From assembly GCA_025054955.1 (NCBI GenBank), contig JANWZE010000114.1, positions 1-59,309 on the forward strand: DNA of 59,309 bases, in the 5' to 3' direction. Origin of the DNA: Blastocatellia bacterium. GTDB taxonomy: Bacteria; Acidobacteriota; Blastocatellia; HR10; J050. A program made the position numbers and the translations under genes. The notes under the pieces are model-generated. The model was not told where the DNA came from and did no database searches. It was given only the letters and a program-made list of their open reading frames with translations. Below, piece by piece: positions 1-8,055 of this stretch. Within the stretch, counting starts at the first letter, position 1; every line of letters begins with the position of its first letter.

Positions 1-726
1 GCGCTGGAAGCAACGCTGCGATACGCGCTCAAGCGCGGACTGGAAGAAGCCTTTCAGCTCGAAGAGACCGAACTTGGCGCCGAACCCGTCGGCAGGGATG
101 AGCATCGAGCCATCCTGATCTACGAAGCAGCAGAAGGCGGCGCCGGGGTATTGCGAAGGCTCATCGAGGAGCCCGACGCTCTATCTGAGGTGGCCCGCTG
201 CGCGCTGGAGATCTGCCATTTCGATGCCACCGGCAACGACGTGAAGCCCGATTGCCACGCAGCCTGTTACGAGTGTCTCCTGAACTTCGGGAACCAGCAG
301 GAGGCGCTAGTCCTTGACCGACACAAGATTCAGCAAATGCTTCTGGATTTGGCCGCGAGCCGGACCGAACTTCGTGTGCAGGGCCGGTCCCGACAAGAAC
401 ATCTCGTGTGGTTGTGGTCGCTGACCGACTCTCGCTCTGAACTCGAACGCCGGTTCTTGCAGGCGCTGGCTGAGGGAAACTACCGATTACCCGATGAAGC
501 ACAGAAGCCGATCACGTCGCCACGGTGCATACCGGACTTTTTCTATGCACCGAATGTCTGTGTGTTTTGCGACGGCGCGGTGCATGACCAGCCAGATCAA
601 TCGGCCCACGATCAGGAACTGCGAAGCGAGCTGATTCGGCGCGGATACCGGGTGATCGTGATCCGTTACGACCAGGACCTGCTGGGGCAGATAAACCGGC
701 ATCCTGAGATCTTTGGGGGCCAATAA
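1..726 (+). CDS. DUF1998 helicase, C-terminal part (5' end outside window)
   Basis: The frame is open from base 1, so this is the last 241 residues of a longer protein. A '[11 protein letters not shown]' segment (about residues 41-51) and a cysteine cluster (C67, C72, C85, C89, C92; HAACYECLL) match the DUF1998/MrfA zinc-binding domain that ends many DEAD/DEAH helicases. The last ~105 residues look like a DUF559/Vsr-type nuclease fold, with 'IPDFFY' followed by '[10 protein letters not shown]'; the usual acidic residue before the DG motif is not acidic here, so activity is uncertain. DUF1998 helicases occur in defence loci such as DISARM (DrmB) and in DNA repair. The helicase motifs lie to the left of the window. 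Broken toxin-antitoxin and ATPase genes just downstream fit a defence region. Confidence 0.8.
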   Translation, partial: ALEATLRYALKRGLEEAFQLEETELGAEPVGRDEHRAILIYEAAEGGAGVLRRLIEEPDALSEVARCALEICHFDATGNDVKPDCHAACYECLLNFGNQQEALVLDRHKIQQMLLDLAASRTELRVQGRSRQEHLVWLWSLTDSRSELERRFLQALAEGNYRLPDEAQKPITSPRCIPDFFYAPNVCVFCDGAVHDQPDQSAHDQELRSELIRRGYRVIVIRYDQDLLGQINRHPEIFGGQ

Positions 727-748
727 CAGTTGAGTAGAAAACGACCAT

Positions 749-773
749 GTTCTTTGTAGGGGGCGTCGCGGTG
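749..773. repeat. Interspersed repeat fragment (TTTGTAGGGGCGTCGC type)
   Basis: A short sequence reading roughly GTTCTTTGTAGGGGGCGTCG resembles copies near 26068, 27937 and 28005. It overlaps the 5' end of a 32-codon open frame (747-845), which weakens the case that this frame's ATG is a real start. Confidence 0.4.
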
Positions 774-845
774 AAGGTGATTGATTTTCGCGGGAATGAG
801 GTGGTGCGAGTGGTACCATTAGGCGAGGTAGCTTACAAACAATGA
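762..845 (+). pseudogene. Possible C-terminal scrap of a modification-enzyme-like gene
   Basis: The frame reads GVAVKVIDFRGNEVVRVVPL and ends in AYKQ and a stop. Its TGA overlaps the ATG of the DUF4258 relic in an ATGA arrangement. A second scrap at 1354-1432 ends in the same VKVIDFR words, so the two look like pieces of one C-terminus. The style resembles ends of restriction-modification methylases or helicases ('ITVKV.D.RG'). This is recalled from family style, not from a search. Confidence 0.25.
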
Positions 846-1097
846 AACCGATTCGTCTTTGAGGGCATGCCCGTGAGAACATGCACTATCGCGGGGCGTC
901 AGAGCAGGAGGTTGTTGAAGCGATTGAGACTGCCCCGTGGGAGCCAACCGAACGGGGACGGTTGGAGTGTCGAAAAGATTTCGCTTACGGATAAGATTTG
1001 GAATGGCAGATTCTATGCCACAAAACGAGTTCGGCCTATCTTTGTGGAGGAGGCTGAGGAGATTGTAGTGATCACCGTTTGTGTGTACTATCTCTAA
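842..1097 (+). pseudogene. Broken DUF4258-family (toxin-like) gene
   Basis: Reading from ATG 842 gives MKPIRL, an in-frame TGA at 860-862, then GHARENMHYRGASEQEVVEA and on to LECRKDFAYG. Near 990 the homologous reading jumps one frame and continues as WNGRFYATKRVRPIFVEE to VYYL and a stop at 1097. These parts line up in order with DUF4258 proteins, a family of small toxin-like proteins. One nonsense mutation plus one frameshift therefore separate this sequence from an intact gene of about 85 codons. It sits directly upstream of a DUF2283 gene, its usual partner. A sequencing error could explain the frameshift but is less likely to explain both lesions. Confidence 0.75.
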
Positions 1098-1114
1098 TCA
1101 GGAGACCTGAAGCC

Positions 1115-1348
1115 ATGAGAATCACATACGATACCGAAGCGGACGCGCTGTACATCCGTTTCATTGAAACCACTGTGACCACCGAGCATGTGGCCGAAGG
1201 GATTGTGGTGGACTATGCGGCGGATGGTCGGATTGCTGGCATAGAAATCCTGGACGCGCGCAAACGCTTTGGCGACTCGGAAGTGTTCCGACGGGTCATC
1301 TTGGAGAACGTCGCGCTGGCAACACCTGCCGCCGCTGGGCCGCCGTAG
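1115..1348 (+). CDS. DUF2283 family protein (antitoxin-like)
   Basis: A 77-residue protein beginning MRITYDTEADALYIRF, with GIVVDYAADGRIAGIEILDA in the middle. This is the DUF2283 pattern, a small beta-rich family commonly encoded next to DUF4258 proteins and thought to act as the antitoxin. The ATG at 1115 was chosen because GGAG lies about 10 bases upstream and the family normally starts at this Met. Its partner immediately upstream is broken by a stop and a frameshift, so this may be an orphan antitoxin. The antitoxin role is inferred from pairing. Confidence 0.8.
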   Translation: MRITYDTEADALYIRFIETTVTTEHVAEGIVVDYAADGRIAGIEILDARKRFGDSEVFRRVILENVALATPAAAGPP

Positions 1349-1353
1349 CGAAA

Positions 1354-1432
1354 ATGCGCGGCACCATCTCGTTTCCCTTCCAGCCAGGCGAGCACCGAGG
1401 CATTACCGTGAAGGTGATTGATTTTCGGGAGG
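1354..1432 (+). pseudogene. Second scrap with VKVIDFR words
   Basis: From ATG 1354 the frame reads MRGTISFPFQPGEHRGIT and then VKVIDFRE. The last part repeats the DNA at 771-790 almost exactly (about 20 bases). Joined to the scrap at 762-845, it would rebuild a plausible enzyme C-terminus. I see no full domain, so this is listed as a likely fragment only. Confidence 0.25.
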
Positions 1433-1498
1433 GATGGAGTAATATGAGCGGTGAATTTCAGATGGGGCGGCGGAAAGAACGGAAGGGGTGGGTAGGGA

Positions 1499-3013
1499 AT
1501 GAAGGAGAGCAGAGTTGAAAATACGTTGTTTGGTGCGTCATTAGGAGCGAACTTAGAGGCTTTTCTGTATGACATCAACCCCTGGTGGCGAGGCCAGCCC
1601 ATGCGACCCCTCCCTCCTTTTCGCCGCTGGCTGTTTGAGCATACGTTGCAGCGTCTCAAATCAGGGCTGTCGGCTGTGACGGTGCTGCGTGGTCCGCGTC
1701 AGGTAGGGAAAACCACGTTGCAGGAGCATATCATTGACCACCTGTTGCATCGGGAGGACGTGGACCCAAGGCGGATCTTCCGCGTGCAGTTTGACGAGAT
1801 TCCTTCTCTCAAAGGGTTGGACGATCCCATCCTCAGCCTATGCCGTTGGTTCGAGAGCCGCATCCTGGGCGACTCTTTCAATGCCTGGGCACACAAAGGG
1901 AAACCCGTCTTTCTGTTTTTTGACGAGGTGCAGAACTTGTCCGACTGGGCGCCGCAAGTGAAAGCCCTGGTGGACCATCACGCCGTGCGGGTGCTTCTGA
2001 CAGGCAGTTCTGCATTGCGCATCGAACACGGGCGCGACAGTTTGGCGGGGAGAATTTCCACGTTGGAACTGGGGACCTTGTTGCTGCGTGAAGTTGCAGC
2101 GATGCGCGGATGGGGCACGTTGGATCCCCTGCTTCCACTCAACGGGCTAAAAGTCCTCAAGGAACGCGTGTTTTGGGAAGAACTGCGGGACTATGGCCTG
2201 CGGCATCGCACGATACGTAACCAAGGCTTTGCTGCCTTTTCCGAGCGCGGCGGTTATCCCGTCGCCCAGGCGCGCACCGACCGCCCGTGGGAAGAGGTGG
2301 CAGACCAGTTGAACGAAACGGTCATTCGTCGAGTGATTCAACATGATTTGCGCCTGGGTGAACGCGGACGCAAGCGTGACCAGGACCTGTTGGAGGAAAT
2401 CTTTCGCCTCTGCTGCCGCTATGCGGGTCAGTCGCCGGGGCAGTCCATTTTTGCGCAAGAACTGCGGATGGCTTTGACCGCTAACGTGGGCTGGCAGCGC
2501 GTGCTGGCTTACCTTCGCTTCCTGAATGACACGTTGCTCATTCGGTTGGTGCAGCCGTTGGAACTTCGGTTGAAACGGCGTAAAGGACGCCCTAAGATTT
2601 GCTTGTGCGACCACTCCCTGCGCGCGAGTTGGCTGCAGGAAGTGATCCCCCTCACACCTGAAGGTCTACAAACTGCACCCCACATGAGCAACCTGGCGGG
2701 GCATATCGCGGAGAGCATTGTCGGTTATTTTCTCGGCACCATTCCCGGATTGGATCTCGCATGGTTTCCGGAGCGAGGAATGGAGCCAGAAGTGGATTTT
2801 GTCATGACAGTGGGTGAACACCGCATACCTTTGGAGGTCAAGTATCGGCAGCACATTGACGAACATCGCGATACTTTGGGGCTGCGAGCGTTCATTGAAA
2901 AGACGGTTTACCAGGCTCCGTTTGGCGTCCTTGTCACTCTCTCGGATGCAGTATCAGTCACTGACCCTCGCATCGTACCTCTCCCCCTTTCATCACTCTT
3001 GTTGATGAGGTGA
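1499..3013 (+). CDS. AAA ATPase with DUF4143 C-terminal domain
   Basis: 504 residues. The Walker A motif GPRQVGKTT is at residues 65-73, Walker B (FLFFDEVQN) at about 138-146, and the LLTGSSA sensor region at about 166-172. The C-terminal half has the DUF4143 layout, with EVDF at about 431 and LEVKYR at 445-450, resembling the PD-(D/E)xK nuclease core. Such AAA_14/DUF4143 proteins are frequent in archaea and thermophiles and are often patchy and horizontally moved; their cellular role is poorly known. A purine-rich GGGTAGGGA lies just before the ATG. The gene is intact, whereas a second member of the same family 300 bp downstream is ruined. Confidence 0.85.
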   Translation: MKESRVENTLFGASLGANLEAFLYDINPWWRGQPMRPLPPFRRWLFEHTLQRLKSGLSAVTVLRGPRQVGKTTLQEHIIDHLLHREDVDPRRIFRVQFDEIPSLKGLDDPILSLCRWFESRILGDSFNAWAHKGKPVFLFFDEVQNLSDWAPQVKALVDHHAVRVLLTGSSALRIEHGRDSLAGRISTLELGTLLLREVAAMRGWGTLDPLLPLNGLKVLKERVFWEELRDYGLRHRTIRNQGFAAFSERGGYPVAQARTDRPWEEVADQLNETVIRRVIQHDLRLGERGRKRDQDLLEEIFRLCCRYAGQSPGQSIFAQELRMALTANVGWQRVLAYLRFLNDTLLIRLVQPLELRLKRRKGRPKICLCDHSLRASWLQEVIPLTPEGLQTAPHMSNLAGHIAESIVGYFLGTIPGLDLAWFPERGMEPEVDFVMTVGEHRIPLEVKYRQHIDEHRDTLGLRAFIEKTVYQAPFGVLVTLSDAVSVTDPRIVPLPLSSLLLMR

Positions 3014-3031
3014 GATCACACGTCTCCCCTC

Positions 3032-3094
3032 GTTGACAACCCCATCCTCAACCCGCCCTTTGAAGAGCCGGGCCATCAGCGTTGGGGAACATGA
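3032..3094 (+). pseudogene. Scrap resembling the N-terminus of a restriction helicase
   Basis: The frame reads VDNPILNPPFEEPGHQRWGT and then stops. 'ENPILNSPFEEP' is the characteristic opening of a large DEAD/DEAH restriction-endonuclease family related to type III Res subunits. Only about 20 codons remain. The match comes from memory of the family and would need a protein search. Confidence 0.4.
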
Positions 3095-3323
3095 CCTGAG
3101 AAAAGGAGAGAAAGCAATGCAAAGGCTGAAGACTTGCTCCGTCAGTTGCCGCCAGAGCTAGCCATGTCTCTCCTTGAGAATAATCATTTTCATGCTTCGC
3201 AGCGTGCGCGGAGCATAAGAAAATCGCCCACGAAACACACGAAGCTCACGAAAGAATTGTATTTTCATGGTCCGTGGCGAGCGCGGAGCTCATGGGCGAT
3301 TCCTTTGCACAAGGAGAATTTTC

Positions 3324-3796
3324 ATGGCAGCCCCCACCAGCCTCACCCGCGACGCATTGGCCGAAGCGCTTGTTGCTTCGCTGGAAGGCCCTTTGCCCGA
3401 AGGGACGCCGCGCCGCGTCTCCGAGCCTGTGCACGTGCCAGGGAAAGGTGACTTCAGTGCTGGGCGTGCGGCGGGCTGAAAAGACGACGTTCGTGTACCA
3501 ACTGCGGAGTGAATATCTGGCGCACGGCGGCGCTCGGACAGCAATCCCTTATGTCAACTTTGAGGGTGAGCGCTTAGCGGAGCTGGAAGGGGCTCAGCTC
3601 GGCCTTCCTCTGCGGTGATTCCGGCGACGCTGAAGCCGCTACCCGTGAGGTGCGCGCCTTACGAGACGCCGGACGCCGATGGCCACGCGCCAAACGGTGG
3701 CTTCTGACCCTGACCCGTGACCGCACGCCTGCTGATCCGCCCCAGGATATTCACTGTTGGCCAGCTTATCGGTGGATGCTTACAGCCTCTCATTGA
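3324..3796 (+). pseudogene. Remnant of a second AAA/DUF4143 ATPase
   Basis: Three pieces in three frames follow the order of a DUF4143 ATPase. ATG 3324 (after AAGGAG) gives MAAPTSLTRDALAEALVASL up to about 3448. A shift then leads into SVLGVRRAEKTTFVYQLRSE and PYVNFEGERLAELEGAQLGL, ending at 3618. From 3608 another frame gives the family's C-terminus (REVRALRDAGRRWPRAKRWL, then WPAYRWML), ending at 3796. The middle, about 250 residues, is missing. The Walker A motif reads GVRRAEKTT, with Glu where the invariant Gly should be. This is a dead gene with an internal deletion and two frameshifts. Confidence 0.75.
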
Positions 3797-3990
3797 CGCC
3801 GGCAACCTGCGTGGATGGTGGACCGCACGCGCCCTCGATTGATGGGAAATTTGACGATCACCCTCATCTGTCACGCGCTGAGGCAAACCACACTCCGGCT
3901 ATCACGAGACGCCCGCAATTTTTGCCGCTCCACCTTGTACTCGCCTTTGAAGACGTTCTAAGATAAGGCTTCAAAACAAATGGAGGGTCT

Positions 3991-5064
3991 ATGCAAAAAT
4001 TCTACATCGCTACTTTGATGATCGGGTGCTGGCTTGCTGGTCTAATGATCGTCCACCCAGCACACAAGCCGGAGACAAAAAATGCAAATCTGATCTACCC
4101 CGGCGAGAAGCATTTCAAGAACATTCGCATGCTGACCGTCGAGGGCGAAAATGCTGAAGCGTATTTCAATTTCAAAGATAACAAACTCATCTTCCAATCA
4201 ACTCATGGCCCCTATCAGTGCGATCAAATCTTCACGATGAACCTGGACGGCTCCAACATGAAGCTGGTTAGCACCGGCAAAGGACGAACCACCTGCGCTT
4301 ACTTCTTCCCCGATGGCAAGAAAATCATTTACGCTTCAACCCACGCAGCCAGCCCTGAGTGCCCGCCGAAGGCCGATTTCTCGAAAGGTTATGTTTGGAA
4401 AGTTTACAACTCGTTCGATCTGTACGTAGCCAATGCCGACGGTTCCAATCCGAAGCCGTTCTTGCCCGCCCCCGGTTATGACGCCGAAGCTACGATCTCG
4501 CCCAAGAAAGATAAAATCGTATTCACCTCGATGCGCAACGGTGATCTGGATATTTACACCGTCAATCTGGATGGCACCGGCTTGCAACAACTGACCACCG
4601 AGCTGGGCTACGATGGAGGACCGTTCTTTTCGTGGGACGGCAAGAAAATCGTCTATCGCTCATACCATCCGAAAACGCCCGAAGCAGTGCGGCGCTACAA
4701 AGACCTGCTGGCCGAAGAATTGATCGAGCCCTCCAACTTTCAGATCATGGTGATGAACGCCGACGGCAGCAATAAACGTCAGATCACGCATAATGAGGCA
4801 GCCAACTTTGCTCCGTTTTATCACCCCGACAATAAACGAATCATTTTCTGTTCGAGTCTGAATAGCCCCAATCGTCGTCGCCCAGATTTCAATCTGTGGA
4901 TGATCAACGAAGATGGGACAGGTCTCAAACAGATCACATTCTTTGATGGATTCGATGGCTTCCCGATGTTCAGCAGAGATGGAAAGAAACTCGTGTTCGC
5001 ATCGAATCGCATGAATCGCAAGCCGAACGACACAAATATCTTCATCGCTGATTGGGTGGAATAA
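3991..5064 (+). CDS. TolB-like beta-propeller (PD40 repeat) exported protein
   Basis: 357 residues. A short hydrophobic N-terminus (about residues 5-22) suggests export or a membrane anchor. The rest is a run of WD40-like PD40 blades recognisable by repeated 'DLYVANADGSN', 'DIYTVNLDGTGLQQLT', 'MVMNADGSNKRQIT' and 'LWMINEDGTGLKQIT', with 'FSWDGKKIVYRS' and 'FSRDGKKLVFASNR' strands. Blades of this kind occur in TolB and in many exported proteins of unknown role. GGAGGG lies eight bases before ATG 3991. No Pal, TolA or other Tol genes are nearby, so a classical TolB role is not supported. It is probably a stand-alone transcription unit. Confidence 0.8.
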   Translation: MQKFYIATLMIGCWLAGLMIVHPAHKPETKNANLIYPGEKHFKNIRMLTVEGENAEAYFNFKDNKLIFQSTHGPYQCDQIFTMNLDGSNMKLVSTGKGRTTCAYFFPDGKKIIYASTHAASPECPPKADFSKGYVWKVYNSFDLYVANADGSNPKPFLPAPGYDAEATISPKKDKIVFTSMRNGDLDIYTVNLDGTGLQQLTTELGYDGGPFFSWDGKKIVYRSYHPKTPEAVRRYKDLLAEELIEPSNFQIMVMNADGSNKRQITHNEAANFAPFYHPDNKRIIFCSSLNSPNRRRPDFNLWMINEDGTGLKQITFFDGFDGFPMFSRDGKKLVFASNRMNRKPNDTNIFIADWVE

Positions 5065-5155
5065 ATAAGGCCTCAAGGGGTTACACGCCGATGAACTTCT
5101 CTTCGTCGTAGCGGCGCGGCGGCATCGCTGCACAAGCGACTTCTTGCCAGCCAAC

Positions 5156-6637
5156 CTAACTCGTCCGCTGCTCGGCATTCCATCGTGGCGCAGTCAAGCG
5201 GCGGCCATCTTCAATCGAAATGCCCGGCTCATCTAGTTGCGTCCGGTCCCACAGTTTGCAGGTCACTTTCTTGTGCATTTGATCCAGCCCTTCGCAATAG
5301 TTGGTGAATTGGCAGCGGCGAATCTCGGCGCCACGCCCCAGCCGCATCTTCAAGAACCAATCAGGGTCAGCCAACGATTGGCGAGCTGCTGCAATGATGT
5401 CGGCTTCGCCGCGTTGGAGAATGCCTTCAGCTTGCTGGAACGTGCAGATGCCGCCCGATGTGACCACCGGTGTGGTATAGCCAGCTTGATTGACGGCGCG
5501 CTTGATGGCCGCAGCCAACGGCACATTGCGCCCAAAGGGTCCGCGTTCATCTGACAGCACCGTCGGCATGCACTCGTAGCCGCTCGGCCCCGTGTAGGGA
5601 TATACAGCCCAACCAATGCGGGGTTGTTTGGCGTCTTCAAATTTGCCGCCTTTGGAGACTGAAAGAAAATCGAATCCGGCTTTGGCAAATTCGACGGCAA
5701 AATAGACAGCGTCGTCAATCCGATTGCCCCCTTCGATCACCTCGTCACCGAGGAAGCGAACGCCGACGACATAATCATGCCCGACTCGCTCGCGCACAGC
5801 CTGATAGACCTCCAGCGGCAATCGCACACGATGCTCACGCGGCCCACCATATCCATCCGCACGGTCATTGCGGGCGCTGAGAAACGAGGCCATCGTGTAC
5901 GCATGCGCGTAATGCAATTCGACCCCGTCGAAACCAGCCTCCCTGGCTCGCGCAGCGGCGGCGGCGAAAATATCCGGCAAGACCTGTGGCAATTCACGAA
6001 TATGAGGTAGGTGCATGTCAGTGACGCGCTCGCGATAGCCATAGCGCAGCGATTCCAATTCGCGTTCGTTCAGGATGCGATCATGCCATTGATCGGAGGC
6101 CGAAGCGAGAAATGAACGAATCTCCTGCTCATCAGCGTGGAGCCAGCGCTCATCACCACTCAGCTCGACCAGCGCGCGCCGATGCCGCTCGGTGACCACA
6201 AAAAATCGTTGAAAGTAGGTGGCCGGAGCAGGTCGTCGCTTCACTGTGAGGAAGTCAATGATTTGAATGAACAGGCGCGTTCGACCGCGACTTTCATGGC
6301 GCACGGTCTCGACTAACTGCCGCAGTCCGGGAATAAACCGATCATGCCCAATGCGCAGCAGTGGTCCACTGGGAATGTCACGCACGCCGGTGGCTTCCAC
6401 AACGATGGCAGCGGGTTGACCCGCAGCAAATCGAGCGTACCACGCCAGAATTTCGGGCGTGACGTATCCCTCTTCAGTAGCGCGCCACGGGACCATAGCC
6501 GGAACCCACGTCCGTGATTCCAATGTCACCGAACCCACTTGGATTGGACTGAACAAGCGTGAACGCGCCGCTTCATCGGCGGTCGGCCACCGCGCTTCGG
6601 GCAGTGGGTGTCGAATGGGATTCTCAGGATGCCACAT
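5156..6637 (-). CDS. Old Yellow Enzyme family NADH:flavin oxidoreductase
   Basis: 493 residues with the FMN-dependent TIM-barrel layout: SPIQVGSVTLESR near 30, HYAHAYTMASFLS at 242-254 followed by ARND and the YGG that ends the active-site loop, and VVTSGGI with ADIIAAARQSLADP near the C-terminus. It likely reduces activated C=C bonds. The enzyme is longer than classical OYE, and its cysteines near the C-terminus (C442, C448, C460) are spaced differently from the CxxCxxxC-type [4Fe-4S] site of 2,4-dienoyl-CoA reductases, so a cluster is doubtful. It lies 30 bp downstream of the class V aminotransferase gene and is probably co-transcribed with it. The natural substrate is unknown. Confidence 0.85.
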   Translation of the reverse strand: MWHPENPIRHPLPEARWPTADEAARSRLFSPIQVGSVTLESRTWVPAMVPWRATEEGYVTPEILAWYARFAAGQPAAIVVEATGVRDIPSGPLLRIGHDRFIPGLRQLVETVRHESRGRTRLFIQIIDFLTVKRRPAPATYFQRFFVVTERHRRALVELSGDERWLHADEQEIRSFLASASDQWHDRILNERELESLRYGYRERVTDMHLPHIRELPQVLPDIFAAAAARAREAGFDGVELHYAHAYTMASFLSARNDRADGYGGPREHRVRLPLEVYQAVRERVGHDYVVGVRFLGDEVIEGGNRIDDAVYFAVEFAKAGFDFLSVSKGGKFEDAKQPRIGWAVYPYTGPSGYECMPTVLSDERGPFGRNVPLAAAIKRAVNQAGYTTPVVTSGGICTFQQAEGILQRGEADIIAAARQSLADPDWFLKMRLGRGAEIRRCQFTNYCEGLDQMHKKVTCKLWDRTQLDEPGISIEDGRRLTAPRWNAEQRTS

Positions 6638-6667
6638 CGTCGTCTGTCGCTCGTCTGGTTGAGTGAT

Positions 6668-7867
6668 TCAGTGTCGCCCGCAATGATCTTCGACCAAATT
6701 GAGCAGCCGGTCAATCTCCTCAGGTGAGTTGAAGAAATGGCACGAGACACGCACGCCGCCCACCTGCGACGTGTACCGCACCGACACCAGCACATCATGA
6801 TCAAGCAACCACTCCATCAGCGCGACATTCTCCTGCGCTGAACCGACGCTGAATGTGACAATGCCGGAACGATACTCGCGCTCAATCGGTGTTACAACCT
6901 GCACGCCAAGCGTTTGCAAGCCGGCGATCAAACGATCCGTCAGCGCGTAGATATGCTCAGCAATACGCGCTGGTCCCAGCTCGTTAATCAGTGTGACTGA
7001 GGCAGCCAGTCCAATCGCGCCGGGATAATTGGCCGTGCCGCCAACCTCATAGCGACGCGCTTGGCTGACAAGCGAATGGTTCTGCATGGGCCTGATGGAA
7101 GGCGTTTGAAAATACTGCCCCCAGCCGCCGCGCGGGGATTGCAAACTCAAATAGCCGCCAAGCGGCGGCTTCAATTGCTCCATGACATCACGACGTATGT
7201 AGAGAAAGCCGCAGCCAAATGGCGCATTCAACCATTTATGTCCACCACAAGCGAGCAGATCAATTGGTGTGGCCTGCACATCCATCGGCATCGCACCAAT
7301 GTGCTGAATGGCATCCACCACGAGCCAGACACGCTGCTCACGACACAACCGGCTGAGCGCCGCCAAATCACAGCGAAAACCGTTGCTCCACTGAACCGAG
7401 CTGATCACAACGGCCTTCGTCCGAGGCGTGAGCCAGTCGGCGATGTCCTGAATCTGAATCACGCCGTCACGATTGGGCACAACTTCAACCTCGATGCCTG
7501 CCCTCTGCTGCTTCTGACGCCACGGCAGAGCCACTTGCAAAAACTCCAAATCGGACAACAGCACGCGATCACCACGCACGAGCGGCAACGCTTCGGCGGC
7601 GATGTTGAGTCCATGCGTCGTGCTTTCGACGAGCGCAATTTCATCGGCATGCGCGTTAATCAGCCGCGCAAGTTGCGGACGAGCTTCGGCGCGTTGCTGA
7701 TCCATCACAATATGCAGCTCAGTTGAGGATCGGCTCGGACAGCGCAACGTCATCTCCAAGAACGACTGGATAGCTTCGACGGCGACCTTCGGCGCTAAAC
7801 TCACACAGGCTGCATCAAGAAAAATCTTATCGTTCACTCCAGGGAACTGATCACGAACATCAAGCAT
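6668..7867 (-). CDS. Class V aminotransferase / cysteine-desulfurase-like PLP enzyme
   Basis: About 399 residues from ATG 7867 (MLDVRDQFPGVNDKIFLDAA). Fold-type I features: the PLP-binding Asp in WLVVDAIQHIG and the Schiff-base Lys in CGGHKWLNAPFG (about residue 211). An upstream TTG (7888) would add seven residues, but that stretch lies inside a 44-bp tandem repeat, so I prefer the ATG. Members of this group include cysteine desulfurases, isopenicillin N epimerase-like enzymes and other lyases. No catalytic Cys loop typical of IscS/SufS is obvious, so the substrate is unassigned. It leads into the OYE gene 30 bp downstream. Confidence 0.8.
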   Translation of the reverse strand: MLDVRDQFPGVNDKIFLDAACVSLAPKVAVEAIQSFLEMTLRCPSRSSTELHIVMDQQRAEARPQLARLINAHADEIALVESTTHGLNIAAEALPLVRGDRVLLSDLEFLQVALPWRQKQQRAGIEVEVVPNRDGVIQIQDIADWLTPRTKAVVISSVQWSNGFRCDLAALSRLCREQRVWLVVDAIQHIGAMPMDVQATPIDLLACGGHKWLNAPFGCGFLYIRRDVMEQLKPPLGGYLSLQSPRGGWGQYFQTPSIRPMQNHSLVSQARRYEVGGTANYPGAIGLAASVTLINELGPARIAEHIYALTDRLIAGLQTLGVQVVTPIEREYRSGIVTFSVGSAQENVALMEWLLDHDVLVSVRYTSQVGGVRVSCHFFNSPEEIDRLLNLVEDHCGRH

Positions 7868-7970
7868 AGCATCGGCTGAAAGAGTCAAAATTGATCACGA
7901 ACGTCAAGCATACCATCGGCTGGAAGACTCAAAATTGATCACGAACGTCAAGCATACCATCGGCTGAAAC
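7849..7970. repeat. 44-bp tandem repeat, three copies, copying the start of a gene
   Basis: Units begin at 7849, 7893 and 7937 (GATCACGAAC followed by TCAAGCATA and a CATCGGCTG block). The first unit covers the first codons of the aminotransferase on the minus strand (MLDVRDQF). The other two repeat those codons but run into a stop after MLDVRDQF. The unit therefore arose by tandem duplication of the gene's 5' end and leader. Confidence 0.9.
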
Positions 7971-8055
7971 CAGCCATAGAAGCATCGGCTCTAGAACCCG
8001 CTAGACGGCCTGTAGGTGTCGTCTGGGATAACATAGCTCAATCGTCCTGAGCTGA

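Noticed and set aside
747-845. 32-codon open frame before the DUF4258 relic as a gene
   Set aside because: Its first codons come from an interspersed repeat and the rest looks like a gene end; listed only as a scrap.
3991-5064. Calling this gene tolB
   Set aside because: Only the propeller blades are shared; the N-domain of TolB and tol/pal neighbours are absent.
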